DNA from: SAR324 cluster bacterium JCVI-SC AAA005
GTDB lineage: Bacteria > SAR324 > NAC60-12
Length of the DNA stretch: 64,000 bases
Reading direction: 5' to 3'
NCBI GenBank assembly: GCA_000224765.2
Contig: AGAU01000240.1
Location: 23,036-87,035 of the forward strand
The notes beneath the pieces were generated by a model, which saw only the letters and a list, made by a program, of their open reading frames with translations, ran no database searches and had not been told where the DNA came from. The position numbers and the translations under genes were made by a program. Positions within the stretch are counted from its first letter, which is position 1. Every line of letters starts with the position of its first letter. Of this stretch, positions 54,645 to 64,000 are shown piece by piece.

Positions 54645-54821
54645 TCAGCTTTCGCTTTCCTCGTCTGCAGGAGCTACCATTTCGGGTACTTCTGAGCTCG
54701 AAGGAAGCAGAAAGAGGTATCCTGGTAAGAATACCAACAAAAACGCACCTATACCGATTGCAGCCAAAATGGCGATTCGCATGAGTGTCAACCGTTTGAG
54801 AGTTGAAAAATGAAGCTTCAC
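54645..54821 (-). CDS. Small single-pass membrane protein
   Basis: A short reverse frame of 58 codons from GTG 54821 (or 45 from ATG 54782). It has a basic start (KLHFSTLKRLTLMR), one transmembrane segment (IAILAAIGIGAFLLVFLPG) and an acidic exported tail (VAPADEESES). The positive-inside pattern and clean frame suggest a real gene. No family recognised; it is upstream of hpf in the same direction. Confidence 0.45.
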   Translation of the reverse strand: MKLHFSTLKRLTLMRIAILAAIGIGAFLLVFLPGYLFLLPSSSEVPEMVAPADEESES

Positions 54822-55273
54822 TGCAGCAACCTACGTTGCTTCTTCAATAGATATCAGACCTTCGAGGAGTGGGTCAAGCTGGACTGGAAAGATAGAAAAC
54901 ATTGAATTTGTGTTGTGCTGAGGCAGTACAGTAATCCAATTCTATTGTTCTATTCCAACTTTCTTAAGGCTTCCCAGTGTCATTGAGGGCAAACCTGAAG
55001 CAACCTGCCATAAAAGTTGCTAATTAGAAAACATACGGCCAATCAATGCGACTTGATGGGAACCTATTTGCCGTAATTTATCTTCTGGTTCCGCAAGCAA
55101 CATTGAAACCATCCAGTTGCTAAATTGGCTCGAGATACGTTAGGTCTCTTTTTGTTACTGAATCCCACCTGCGATAGCTTCAGTAATCCGGTTCGGATTC
55201 TACAGTACTAGCAGCAACAAAGGAATTGAAAGCGCTGCTTCCAGCAATGTACAGCTTGATCACTGTCTCATCT
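54822..55273. other. 452-bp stretch without an assigned gene
   Basis: The reverse strand stays protein-like between about 54945 and 55140 (reading SQFSNWMVSMLLAEPEDKL, SHQVALIGRMFSN, stop, QLLWQVASGLPSMTLGS). It has no start and no family I can name; it may be the remnant of a gene after the biotin carboxylase. No terminator with a U-run was found after the carboxylase stop. Confidence 0.3.
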
Positions 55274-58027
55274 TCAAAGAGTGAGAAGATTGAGTGTACT
55301 CTTCTGACGATATTTTGCCAAGTTTGCATCTTCTTGAGCAATTGGGTGGTCAGGTTCTATTAGGAAGAGCAGTTGTCCCCTTGAAACCAGAGTGCCCCCA
55401 GAGGCACCTACATACACCTGCCTGACCGTACCCGAAAATTCTGCCCTAATGGGATTAAACATCTTCATCACCTCTAACAGCCCAAGCATATCATTTTGCT
55501 CCACATGTTGGCCAGCCTCCACGTAGGGGGGGCTGCTAGGTGTTTCACAAGCGTAGAAGGTTCCTCCTGTCCAACTACGGACCTCATCACTGTGAGAAGT
55601 TGGTGGAGGTGCCAGTGCCTGGGAGTACTGTTTGATATGTTCTGTGTCCTGAAACTCTTTTGGAATAAGCGGAATCAGTTCTCTACTGCAACTCCAGTCA
55701 AAATACCCGCTGCTGATACCCAATGAGATGGGAATATTCAGCAAGGGAACCAGGCCGACTTGAAAACCAGCATGTGCTGCTTGTACGTCTGACCAGAGCT
55801 TGTCGTCAAAACCAACAGGAGCCTTGTTCCCGAGAATTTTCTGCAAAGTGCCCCATTCGGGATAACCCAGGCGATTTCCCAAATCTGCATAAAACCTGAA
55901 TCCTTCCTCGACTAGCAAATGATCATCCTCCCAGATGATCTCACTGGGAGGTAGTCCACTTCTTTTCTCCCAATGTAGGTAACGATAAAGCTCTCGCAGC
56001 ACATGAATCGGGTTCTGACACCACTGAATCTTCTGATTCTGAATTTCCCATCGAGGTTTTTGACGTTTGGCAAGCCATCCGGCGAGAAGGTGTGGCATAT
56101 TCAGCAAACGCCGTAATGGTCTTAGCAGCAGCGTTTGTTTCCGTTCAAAAGCTCTCAAAGCCTCTGGACCGAGCTCTTTAATTGATCCGCTCAAGTGCTG
56201 CCAGGCGAACTCCAAGTCGATATCTTTCGCACTCAGACTCAGCTTGCTACAGAGCGCAAGGTAGGACTCCACAAAACGCGTGTTTGGTTTAACCATCGAA
56301 TCCACACCCAACATCCAATACAGGAGCCCATAATGAAACGACAGGTTGAGTTGTAAGTCAGTTCCCCGTACTTCCATTTCTCTGAGAACACGAGCCATTT
56401 GCTCAAGATTTTCGAGACGTGTCCTACCCCATGTAACGGACAGAGCTACATTTGAATCGTAGGCACCAGCAAGATGATAAGGTTGGAATAAACATGTATC
56501 AGGATTTCTTAATCCAATCCCTTGGTCGTCTCGTAACTCTCCTTCAATTGGTGTCGACCAATAGTGTAAAATTCCCCCAGCATGAGGCTGTAGTCCCTGA
56601 TTGGTAGCATTGATGCGAACTTCCATTCCGGAAAGATTCCGGAGTTGACGTTGTGGTTTAGGAAGGATTTTCCCGTAGCAGGCAACTAGGAACATTGCGG
56701 CAACTAGAGAATCTACTTGGAAGCTGTCGTCATGCTTTTCTGGATTAGTAAATTCAAGCTTGTATGCCATCTCTGTGACCCTATGTTCGACCTGAATTCG
56801 AGTGTTTACTTCTATGAAGTAGTGTTGGTCTCCCTCAACAATGCACTCAAAGGTAGATACGTTATCCAGCCCTAGAGCCGTTCCAAAGCCTTGTGCTTGT
56901 TTACACATCTCACGTAGCACGACTTGGTCCTGCTGAAGTGTCTCTGCTTGACGGTTTTTGCCAGCTTCAAGATATTCTGCAATAGTTTGTTCAAGCAGCT
57001 CTTCAGTAAGTGAAAATTCAACTAATTTTTGTTCGTGCATCTGCAGAGAACAGTCACGACCACCCAACTCTATGCACCACTGGCCATTACCAAGTAACTG
57101 GACTTCGTTGTGACGAGTATCTTCAATGTTCATCTCGATCAGGAAGGCCTTGTTGTCACCCGGACCAGTCACTCGGGCTTCCATCAAGATAGCTCTAACG
57201 GCTGATTCCACCTCAGCTTCACTTTGAATGACCCGTTGAGCCTTCCCACCACCACCTCCAATATGCTTGAAGCGAAGTCGCGTGCCCGGATTTTTTGCCC
57301 AGATCTCCTTACAACAGATGAGCGTTTCTGCTTGTAGCTCTTCTATGCTGAACAGATCGATCCGGCGCTTGTAGGAAGCCTGAAGAACTTGCTCAGCTTG
57401 GTCCATTATTTCTGAAGTGAGATGCCAATCTGTTGGTACAGGAAGTTGGTGTTGATTGGTTAGGTTTTTGAGAAATTGAGAAAGATGTTTGTCTCCAGCT
57501 TTTTTCAAAAGAGTACGTGCAGTGATTCGATCTTCACCCGGAGTAACCGATACGTTTAGCTTACGAGCCAATTGTTTGGCCTCATCTTTTGAGCCTGCCT
57601 GCTGGATTACGTTTGCACTCGGGCCAACAAAACAAATATTCGCTTCTTCGATCTGCTTTACGAAGTCACCATCCTCGGCCATGAAACCATAGCCAGCAAA
57701 GAGATGTGTGTAGTTGTGCTTTTTGCAGAGACTAAGAATTTTATCAATGCATTGATGTCGTTCCTCTCGTGATGAGCCTACATAGTCGGGGATATGGTGG
57801 ACCTGCTCATGACGATTGGCGAGGAAACGCAGTTCAGGAGCAAGAGTTTGTGGATATGTGATGCTGTCTTTTTCTGATAGGAGAATGCCGTATCGTGCAC
57901 CTAGTTCCTCCAAGACTTGCATGACCTCAAGTCGAATAGGGCCGCGGCAGACGATGAGGCACTTTACTCCCTTAAAACAAAATTGCTGTTGCCACGGGCT
58001 TGCAGGATTGAACGAAAGTGGTTTCAT
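55274..58027 (-). CDS. Biotin carboxylase-biotin carrier fusion (acyl-CoA carboxylase alpha-type)
   Basis: A 917-residue biotin-dependent carboxylase subunit. The biotin carboxylase part has FAGYGFMAEDGDFVKQIE, the ATP-grasp glycine loop RFKHIGGGGGKAQRV, FECIVEG and FIEVNTRIQVEHRVTE, with the Glu/Arg of bicarbonate and biotin handling. After a long middle region (about residues 560-800) without motifs I can name, a biotinyl domain ends with LGLLEVMKMFNP, biotin lysine near 855, and a 30-residue tail. It is cytoplasmic. No carboxyltransferase gene is in the window, so the acyl-CoA is unknown. Divergent from efp across about 180 bp. Confidence 0.85.
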   Translation of the reverse strand: MKPLSFNPASPWQQQFCFKGVKCLIVCRGPIRLEVMQVLEELGARYGILLSEKDSITYPQTLAPELRFLANRHEQVHHIPDYVGSSREERHQCIDKILSLCKKHNYTHLFAGYGFMAEDGDFVKQIEEANICFVGPSANVIQQAGSKDEAKQLARKLNVSVTPGEDRITARTLLKKAGDKHLSQFLKNLTNQHQLPVPTDWHLTSEIMDQAEQVLQASYKRRIDLFSIEELQAETLICCKEIWAKNPGTRLRFKHIGGGGGKAQRVIQSEAEVESAVRAILMEARVTGPGDNKAFLIEMNIEDTRHNEVQLLGNGQWCIELGGRDCSLQMHEQKLVEFSLTEELLEQTIAEYLEAGKNRQAETLQQDQVVLREMCKQAQGFGTALGLDNVSTFECIVEGDQHYFIEVNTRIQVEHRVTEMAYKLEFTNPEKHDDSFQVDSLVAAMFLVACYGKILPKPQRQLRNLSGMEVRINATNQGLQPHAGGILHYWSTPIEGELRDDQGIGLRNPDTCLFQPYHLAGAYDSNVALSVTWGRTRLENLEQMARVLREMEVRGTDLQLNLSFHYGLLYWMLGVDSMVKPNTRFVESYLALCSKLSLSAKDIDLEFAWQHLSGSIKELGPEALRAFERKQTLLLRPLRRLLNMPHLLAGWLAKRQKPRWEIQNQKIQWCQNPIHVLRELYRYLHWEKRSGLPPSEIIWEDDHLLVEEGFRFYADLGNRLGYPEWGTLQKILGNKAPVGFDDKLWSDVQAAHAGFQVGLVPLLNIPISLGISSGYFDWSCSRELIPLIPKEFQDTEHIKQYSQALAPPPTSHSDEVRSWTGGTFYACETPSSPPYVEAGQHVEQNDMLGLLEVMKMFNPIRAEFSGTVRQVYVGASGGTLVSRGQLLFLIEPDHPIAQEDANLAKYRQKSTLNLLTL

Positions 58028-58205
58028 TAAGGTTCAGAAATCAGAAGTAAATGAGCAAAAAAATTCAAAAATGATTCATTTTGGAAAAATTTGGGGCAGA
58101 ATAGAAAGCTTTGTGGTAGGAAACAAGGTATTTGCTTTAAAATTTCACACCCAGACATTAAGAAATTGGAAACAAAATTCAATATGATCTCAAGCAAAGG
58201 AGACC

Positions 58206-58775
58206 GTGTACGAAACGGCTGATATCCGCAAAGGATTGCGAATAGAGTTGGATAGCGAACCCTACGCCATCATCGAATTTCAGTTTGTGAAGCCGGGTAA
58301 AGGAAATGCATTTACAAGGACTCGAATTCGCAATCTAATCAATGGTTCGGTATTAGATCGAACCTTTAAGACAGGTGAGAAACTGAAGCCTGCCGATACT
58401 CAGGATCGGACCATGCAATTCCTCTACAGAGATGAGGGTGATGGGGAATTTCATTTCATGGACAACAGCAGTTATGAGCAAGTCGCTCTGGATGCTGACC
58501 TCGTCGGGGATGCCACAAACTACTTGATGGACAACATGGAAGTGAACGTAGCTTTCTTCCGCGAACGGCCGATTGGAATCACCCTTCCCAATTTTGTAGT
58601 TTTAGAAGTTGTTGAAGCTCCTCCAGGAGAAAAGGGGAATACGGTCACGGGGGCATCTAAGCCCGTTGTGGTCTCGACAGGTTATGCTGTGAATGCCCCA
58701 ATGTTTATTTCTGAGGGAGAGTTGTTGAAAATTGATACTAGAACAGGCGAATACGTAGAGCGCGTTAAAGCTTAA
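58206..58775 (+). CDS. efp: Elongation factor P
   Basis: EF-P relieves ribosome stalling at polyproline. The 189-residue protein has all three domains: YETADIRKGLRIELDSEPY, the modification loop FVKPGKGNAFTRTRIRN with Lys32 at its tip, SSYEQVALDADLVGDAT and the OB end EGELLKIDTRTGEYVERV. The PGKG tip is the form modified by EpmA with beta-lysine, and epmA lies downstream at 62701. The start is GTG 58206 with AAAGGAG right before. The next gene starts 7 bp after the stop. Confidence 0.95.
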   Translation: MYETADIRKGLRIELDSEPYAIIEFQFVKPGKGNAFTRTRIRNLINGSVLDRTFKTGEKLKPADTQDRTMQFLYRDEGDGEFHFMDNSSYEQVALDADLVGDATNYLMDNMEVNVAFFRERPIGITLPNFVVLEVVEAPPGEKGNTVTGASKPVVVSTGYAVNAPMFISEGELLKIDTRTGEYVERVKA

Positions 58776-58782
58776 GGCTACT

Positions 58783-61700
58783 ATGAAAAGCATGCTGAAG
58801 TTCAGGGATATTATCCTGGGCAAAAAAGAAGATTCTCCAGGCGCTTCGCAGAAAAAAAGCGATGCCAAGCAGGGAGAAGATTCACTTTCTCCGGTTGCAG
58901 CAGAACAAGTTAAAATTTTGATGGAACTCTATCAGGAAGTTCCCTGCAATCCAAAGACAGGCGATCTTGAAAAACGAATTAAGACTATTGTCAAGGGGCT
59001 CCAGGGAAGTAGTTTGCTGGAAAGTATTCGTGAGACTTTCTCTGATGAGCAAGTAGATGCTTGGAAGGAGCAATCGCAGAAAGAATTTGATGAAATGGGT
59101 AAACTTAATCGGGCTCGAATGCAGAGCCTCATTGAGGTGGCAGATGAAGGCATGCGCCAAGTCGTTTACGAAAGTATTTTCATCTTTGATGTCAATCCGT
59201 CTGATCAACCTAATCTCGATATCACTTACAAGAAAGGTGTTGATCCAGAGACTGGAAAACCAATGATGCACCGTGATCGTTATCACGTTTTTTGTGAGAA
59301 TTCGATGTACGGTATTGATGGGATCGATCGTTGGTTGCCAGAGCAGTCAAAGCGTGATGGTGAAGGGAATTGGATGGCCCATCTGCAGGAACAGTTTGGT
59401 GAACTGGTTAATGATTTTGGGAAAAGCGAGAAGCCGATTGTGCAAACACTTAGCACGATTGGGAGTCTTGGAGGTATCGGCCACAAGCCTGATTCTGACG
59501 TTGATGCACAGGTGATTTTTGGCACAGAGCCTCGATACGAGCACAATTGGACCGATGCCGATTTCTTCATTGCATTAGCCTTCAAGATCATCAGTTCTGC
59601 TTACGATCGCTATCTCCTCCAATTCCCAGAAGAAAAGCGAGAGCAGCTAAAGCAAAAAGTGACAGATCAGATGATCGAGGATCATGGTGAAGGTCTCAGT
59701 CCAGAACAGCAGAAAATCATCGATATCATTTTCCCGAGTACCTACACCCTACTGATGCGTAAAACTTGTCGGGCTTTGATCAGCAAGATGGAGTCAGGCA
59801 AGCAAATGCAGTTCTTCTGGTCTCAAATTCCTCTCATTTTGCGCAAGTTACCAGAAGGTGACTTGTTTAGGAACGCATTGATTCTCTTTTTCCCTTTCCT
59901 CAAAAACATCCCAGCTCGGAAACTTCAGGGCAGCTGCTTCCCAAATTCTGTCACTTCAATGGATGTTAATGCTGCGCTTGGACGGTTAATCATTTTCTAC
60001 CGCGACCGTGTATTGGGCCAACGAGTAGTGATGAAGTTATTGGAGGAGCCTGCTAAAGCGGCAGGTGTAGAACCTAGTAAATTTCCTCCTGCTCAACAGC
60101 GGCAGGTGTTGATGGAACATCTGAAGAAAAATCCATCCCGAGGCAAGGTTGTTCAGCAATTTTTGGAGCATGTCTCTGAAAGTTATCGTTGGGAAGTCGC
60201 CCAAGATGCAGCTGAGTGGCATACCGATGTGGGCCAGCAAGTAGGACTGGATCAACAGATGTTGGAAGTGATTCAATCTATTCCGCTCAAAGATCAAGCT
60301 CGTAAGGGATTTTTGAAAAGGATAGTAGATTTAGTCAACGCAAGAGTGGTGCAGGAAGCAATACGCAATGAAGCTCTTTATGAGCCAGGCACTTCTCGCA
60401 AGATCTATTTCGCTGAAGAATACGAACTGGCAAAATATCCTGCTCAGGAAGCTCATTATTTCGTGAATATCCTCCGTAAGCAGAGAGCAGGTCAGCACAC
60501 CCCATTCTTGGTGTCGCCAGAAGGCAGCATGGCATATTCCAATATGCTCAATGATCTGCTGCTCAATCCTGCAACGCTGCTATGTGGCTTGTCTCCGATG
60601 CCTTTTTCACTACCTGAAGAAGTCAAAATTCTTTCGAATATTGGTGTTTTCCCTGACTGGGAAGTGACCCAACACCGAGAGCATGAAGGAGATGAAGAGC
60701 CAGATCCAAGAGTTGCTGCTGAAAATCAGGAAACATTCAAACTTAGAAATCTGCCAAACTGGGGAGACTATGCGCCATCCAGAGAAGTTTTTCTGACTTA
60801 TGTAATCCCGATTTTCCTTAGGGAAAGTGAGAAGATTAGCCACCGGAACCTGCCCAAGGCTCTCTTAAACACTTGGTGGATTGAGATGCTGACTTGTGAT
60901 GAGGATACTCCTGAGTTGACTAGTCTTACCAAGCTATTGATCTTCCCGAACGAGCGAGCCTTCATAAAAAAAGAGATGACAGGCCCCTACGTCGATATCA
61001 TCAAAAGTATGGAAGAGGAATTCCCCCAGCTCGTCAGAGATCCTTGGTGGATCAAGTTTACTGAAATGCTAATGCGCTTCGAAGACCCCGAAGTACAAAC
61101 AGAGATGCTTTTCTGCTTTGCTCAGCACATTCGCGCTTCAGATGTCATTGATTTGGACACAACATCTGGGGAACCTATCTACCTCGATAAGAACTCCTCC
61201 TGGCGCTTCAAGGCAGTGCATCGCTTCTATACGAAGTTTTACGCCGAAGAGGGACCTCGGATTGATTTGATGAAGTTTTCCCAAGGTCGAGATGACGTGG
61301 CTCAGGTGAAGGAAACTGTTTTGAAAAAGCTTTTCCTCGACAGTATGAAAAATACGGAACGTAGACTGATTCAAATTGGCAATCAAAATACCATCAATCG
61401 AATGAGCCAATATATCTCTCAAGTCACCAAGAATAATGAAGAGAAAGAGCGCGTTGAAAAGATTTTGACCAAACCGCTGGATAAGTTGATGGATCGGATG
61501 TTGATCGTGGATATGTCTGTAGTAGATAAAGCAGAGACTGATGCAGAACTGAATGTTATTGAAAAGCGTCAAATTGCTCAAATTCAGGATGATCGCAGAA
61601 AAGTTGGAGAGCTATCCGCTTCCGTTACAAAACACTATGGCGAGAAGTTTCAGGCAGAACTCAATAAAGAAGTCGTTGAAAAAATTATTTTCCAGTCTAG

Positions 61701-62622
61701 AGTTCCACTCGCTGGAGATCCCTTGGAAAATGTCATTTTTAAGTATCACTTTGAAAAGAATTTTAATCGTCGCCCATTTCAGGTCCCACTCCCTATTTCC
61801 AAATCGCTCTGTATCCCCAGAAATGTAATTCTTTTGGAGTTTGAGCCGAAAAAGGAGAAATGGAAATTCAAGGCAATGATATCTAAGAAAGCTGGTGGTA
61901 GTGGTGGTAATCAGCTTGAGATGTTTCAGTCAAATCTAGTCGAAGGTGTAACTCGGTGTGTTTTCAGTAAGTACATCGGGTTTGATGCTCGGGCGATGAC
62001 CTCTTTCCAGAAAAACGCAGTCTCTTCAAGAAGCGTTGTAGCTTCCAATCCTGTCACTGCGGATGATCTGCAGAATCTTGCGGGTGACATCAAGAGTTAC
62101 TGCAAACCAATTCGGGTCAGTTCGACTGAACTCTTGGAGAATATCTACTATCTTTACGATGTGATGATTGTCTGTAATGTGGATCGTCCGCTAGGTTGCG
62201 CAGCCATAGTCAGAACGAATTTCGATGAACAATTTGTTTTCACATTTGATTTGAACAAAACACCAACTATCGACAAAGATCCTGGGCTTGCAAGCACAAA
62301 AAACCAACCGATGCACACGTTCTATCAAAGATTTAATAGCTTGCCAGCACGAAAGCTCTATTGGGAGGCATTCAATAAATTGAATCTTCCAATGTCAGAA
62401 GATCAGCCACCAAAACTGAAAATCTGGGTCAATCCGGGGAGCTTTAACCTGAACGTCACCCCTAAGTACCAACGAGTCTACTTAAACGGTGTTGCGGAAA
62501 ATCTTTGGAAGCCAGAGCATGTCTGGAAAGAACCTGCTGATGATGCAAAATTTGCTTTGATTAGGGACTTTGATGAAATCGGGAAACAGGCCATTACAGA
62601 ATACCAACAAAATCATGAGTAA
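58783..62622 (+). CDS. Giant class-I adenylate-cyclase-like nucleotidyltransferase
   Basis: A 1279-residue protein without signal or membrane segment. Near residues 227-244 it reads GSLGGIGHKPDSDVDAQV, a nucleotidyltransferase motif (GS...SDxD) of the same shape as in class-I adenylate cyclases such as enterobacterial CyaA (GS-x-x-x-GQ-S-SDLDIW). The rest is long and helical (LVRDPWWIKFTEMLMRF, EEKERVEKILTKPLDKLMD) with no domain I can name, and far exceeds CyaA length (about 850). A cAMP-making role is inference; another NTP-transferring role is equally possible. It starts 7 bp after efp (AAGG before ATG), indicating an operon with efp and perhaps epmA. Confidence 0.6.
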   Translation: MKSMLKFRDIILGKKEDSPGASQKKSDAKQGEDSLSPVAAEQVKILMELYQEVPCNPKTGDLEKRIKTIVKGLQGSSLLESIRETFSDEQVDAWKEQSQKEFDEMGKLNRARMQSLIEVADEGMRQVVYESIFIFDVNPSDQPNLDITYKKGVDPETGKPMMHRDRYHVFCENSMYGIDGIDRWLPEQSKRDGEGNWMAHLQEQFGELVNDFGKSEKPIVQTLSTIGSLGGIGHKPDSDVDAQVIFGTEPRYEHNWTDADFFIALAFKIISSAYDRYLLQFPEEKREQLKQKVTDQMIEDHGEGLSPEQQKIIDIIFPSTYTLLMRKTCRALISKMESGKQMQFFWSQIPLILRKLPEGDLFRNALILFFPFLKNIPARKLQGSCFPNSVTSMDVNAALGRLIIFYRDRVLGQRVVMKLLEEPAKAAGVEPSKFPPAQQRQVLMEHLKKNPSRGKVVQQFLEHVSESYRWEVAQDAAEWHTDVGQQVGLDQQMLEVIQSIPLKDQARKGFLKRIVDLVNARVVQEAIRNEALYEPGTSRKIYFAEEYELAKYPAQEAHYFVNILRKQRAGQHTPFLVSPEGSMAYSNMLNDLLLNPATLLCGLSPMPFSLPEEVKILSNIGVFPDWEVTQHREHEGDEEPDPRVAAENQETFKLRNLPNWGDYAPSREVFLTYVIPIFLRESEKISHRNLPKALLNTWWIEMLTCDEDTPELTSLTKLLIFPNERAFIKKEMTGPYVDIIKSMEEEFPQLVRDPWWIKFTEMLMRFEDPEVQTEMLFCFAQHIRASDVIDLDTTSGEPIYLDKNSSWRFKAVHRFYTKFYAEEGPRIDLMKFSQGRDDVAQVKETVLKKLFLDSMKNTERRLIQIGNQNTINRMSQYISQVTKNNEEKERVEKILTKPLDKLMDRMLIVDMSVVDKAETDAELNVIEKRQIAQIQDDRRKVGELSASVTKHYGEKFQAELNKEVVEKIIFQSRVPLAGDPLENVIFKYHFEKNFNRRPFQVPLPISKSLCIPRNVILLEFEPKKEKWKFKAMISKKAGGSGGNQLEMFQSNLVEGVTRCVFSKYIGFDARAMTSFQKNAVSSRSVVASNPVTADDLQNLAGDIKSYCKPIRVSSTELLENIYYLYDVMIVCNVDRPLGCAAIVRTNFDEQFVFTFDLNKTPTIDKDPGLASTKNQPMHTFYQRFNSLPARKLYWEAFNKLNLPMSEDQPPKLKIWVNPGSFNLNVTPKYQRVYLNGVAENLWKPEHVWKEPADDAKFALIRDFDEIGKQAITEYQQNHE

Positions 62623-62700
62623 TATGGTGTCAATCTCTAACTCGATGAGTGACAGCTGCGTCTTTGAGTGAATATTAGAATTTGCCGGTGCTAAGTCAGC

Positions 62701-63918
62701 ATGCCGCTAGGTTTCCCCCCCACTTTCATTGCTCGCTGTCAGGGATCTGATGAATCTGAGAAAGAATTCCACTTCCTATGGCAGGACCAACAATTCTCTG
62801 TAAAAGCCGATCAGAATTTAAAAATCACTGATGGCGCTCTGGTCCTTATCCAATCGAGTCAGGGCAAATTCATTCCAGAAAAAGTTCTCTATACACCTCC
62901 GAAGGGCCTGAAAGCCAATGGTGATGCACTCCGGTGGCGAAAGCTCAATCAATCCCCTTCACGCTTTCATTGCCTAAAAGCAAGACATTATATACTCCGG
63001 AGTATTCGAGATTGGTTCGACCAGCAGAATTTTCTTGAAGTTCAAACTCCAGCAAGAGTCAAAGCACCAAATCCTGAAGCGCATTTTAATTTAATCCAAT
63101 GTAATCAGGGATACTTGGTGACGTCGCCAGAATTCCAAATGAAACGCATGTTGGTTGGTGGGTTTGAAAAGATTTACCAAATCAGTGCCTGCTACAGAGG
63201 GCAGGAGGTAGGTCGTTGGCACAACCCCGAGTTTACGATGCTTGAATGGTATCGTGTTGGGGAGAACTGGCAGCGTCTATGTGGAGATATCCAAGAGATG
63301 ATTAAGTACCTTCCAAGAGAATGGATTTCACCAAAAAAGTACAAAATGTTGGGAGATGCTTGGCAACTCACAACTGTGAATGATCTTCTCAAGGAATTTT
63401 GGCAGTTTGAAATAAGACCAACCGACCAAGCGGCAGATCTTCTCGAAAAGCTCGATAATAATGGTCATGGGGATTGGATCAATCAGCAAAGGATCAATGA
63501 AGAGACCTTCCAAGTCGTTTTTGGAAGAATTTGGGATGAGCTTGAGAAACAACTTGGGTGGGAGAGACCCTGCTTAGTAACAGATTGGCCACCCCAGCTG
63601 GCTAGCCTTGCCCAACTCAATCCAGATGGATTTGCTGAAAGAGTTGAATGCTATGTCTCAGGGATGGAGATCGCCAATGGTTTCGGTGAACTGACAGCAT
63701 CAGATGAACAGAGACAACGCTTTGAAACAGAATTGATTCATCGGAGCCAAGTCGGAAAAATAGACGTTGCGTTAGATCACAAATTTCTTGATGCTTTGGT
63801 GGAAGGAATGCCCCCAAGTTGTGGAATGGCATTGGGTATCGAGCGCCTTTTGATCTGGCTGCTGGACACTTCATCTATTGAGAGTGTGATGGCTTTTAAA
63901 GAATCCGAAATTTTCTGA
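62701..63918 (+). CDS. epmA: EF-P beta-lysine ligase EpmA (GenX/PoxA/YjeA)
   Basis: EpmA attaches beta-lysine to the EF-P loop lysine. The 405-residue protein is the class-II lysyl-tRNA-synthetase catalytic core with an N-terminal extension of about 85 residues unlike the usual short leader. Class-II motifs are present: FLEVQTPARVKAPNPEAHFN (FLEVQTPARVKAPNPE), FQMKRMLVGGFEKIYQIS, CYRGQEVGRWHNPEFTMLEWY (RGQEVGRWHNPEFTMLEW) and the ATP motif SCGMALGIERLLIWLL. No tRNA anticodon-binding domain is seen, which separates it from LysS. EpmB, which makes beta-lysine, is not in the window. The operon with efp is consistent. Confidence 0.93.
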   Translation: MPLGFPPTFIARCQGSDESEKEFHFLWQDQQFSVKADQNLKITDGALVLIQSSQGKFIPEKVLYTPPKGLKANGDALRWRKLNQSPSRFHCLKARHYILRSIRDWFDQQNFLEVQTPARVKAPNPEAHFNLIQCNQGYLVTSPEFQMKRMLVGGFEKIYQISACYRGQEVGRWHNPEFTMLEWYRVGENWQRLCGDIQEMIKYLPREWISPKKYKMLGDAWQLTTVNDLLKEFWQFEIRPTDQAADLLEKLDNNGHGDWINQQRINEETFQVVFGRIWDELEKQLGWERPCLVTDWPPQLASLAQLNPDGFAERVECYVSGMEIANGFGELTASDEQRQRFETELIHRSQVGKIDVALDHKFLDALVEGMPPSCGMALGIERLLIWLLDTSSIESVMAFKESEIF

Positions 63919-64000
63919 TTTTTCTCATTGACTTAATCAAAACACTTTTATATTCTCATAAGCTTTCGCGAGTTATCGTGAGTTCTTTGAGAGTCGATGT

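Noticed and set aside
54451..54813. 120-codon plus-strand frame over hpf
   Set aside because: Antisense shadow of hpf and of the small membrane gene; Ser/Pro-rich composition typical of a shadow.
1..64000. CRISPR array, tRNA or rRNA genes
   Set aside because: No regularly spaced repeats and no recognisable tRNA or rRNA sequence were seen by eye.

Overview
The window looks like the chromosome of a marine proteobacterium of moderate GC. Supporting signs are FliM, two HU/IHF-family proteins, EF-P with an EpmA-type lysyl ligase, three phytanoyl-CoA dioxygenase (PhyH) paralogues and a DUF3015 family. A SAR324-like lineage would fit, but this is a guess from gene content. I saw no rRNA, tRNA or CRISPR array.

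Layout. 1-9 kb: an efflux outer-membrane lipoprotein cut by the window edge, a TerB-like protein, holB, a RecD2 helicase, a TauE/SafE permease and a DUF3445 haem N-demethylase-type protein. 9.3-17.8 kb: an AT-rich integrated element bounded by a perfect 16-bp direct repeat (9328-9343 and 17759-17774). It has a tyrosine recombinase just inside the left end and carries a phosphonate cluster: an intact PEP mutase with an N-terminal nucleotidyltransferase domain, a wrecked cytidylyltransferase/aminotransferase fusion gene, and an intact phosphonopyruvate decarboxylase. Methyltransferase and helicase-associated-domain remnants follow. 18-35.5 kb: a catabolic zone in visible decay. Intact genes (PhyH-HEAT fusion, MocE-like Rieske ferredoxin, gamma-carbonic anhydrase, MocD-like desaturase, beta-lactamase-fold hydrolase, a second PhyH, a thioredoxin-fold protein) are interleaved with about nine pseudogenes. 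These include hydroxypyruvate isomerase, 3-hydroxyacyl-CoA dehydrogenase, BKACE, ferredoxin reductase, LigB-type dioxygenase, DJ-1, SDR, an outer-membrane protein and a lipoprotein. 35.8-54 kb: secreted proteins, a third PhyH, slyX, coaBC, HU, fliM, a Nudix hydrolase, dgkA and a MORN protein, with further remnants (universal stress protein, GNAT, 5'-nucleotidase-like). 54-64 kb: hpf, a 917-aa biotin carboxylase/biotin-carrier fusion, efp, a giant class-I-adenylate-cyclase-like nucleotidyltransferase, and epmA.

How the genes work together. Desaturase, Rieske ferredoxin and FAD reductase together make the parts of a MocDEF-type three-component oxygenase, but the reductase frame has a stop codon. 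PepM and phosphonopyruvate decarboxylase would make phosphonoacetaldehyde, with the next steps lost locally. EpmA is the expected modifier of the adjacent EF-P. Housekeeping genes are clean while accessory genes carry stops and frameshifts, which argues for real gene decay rather than sequencing error.
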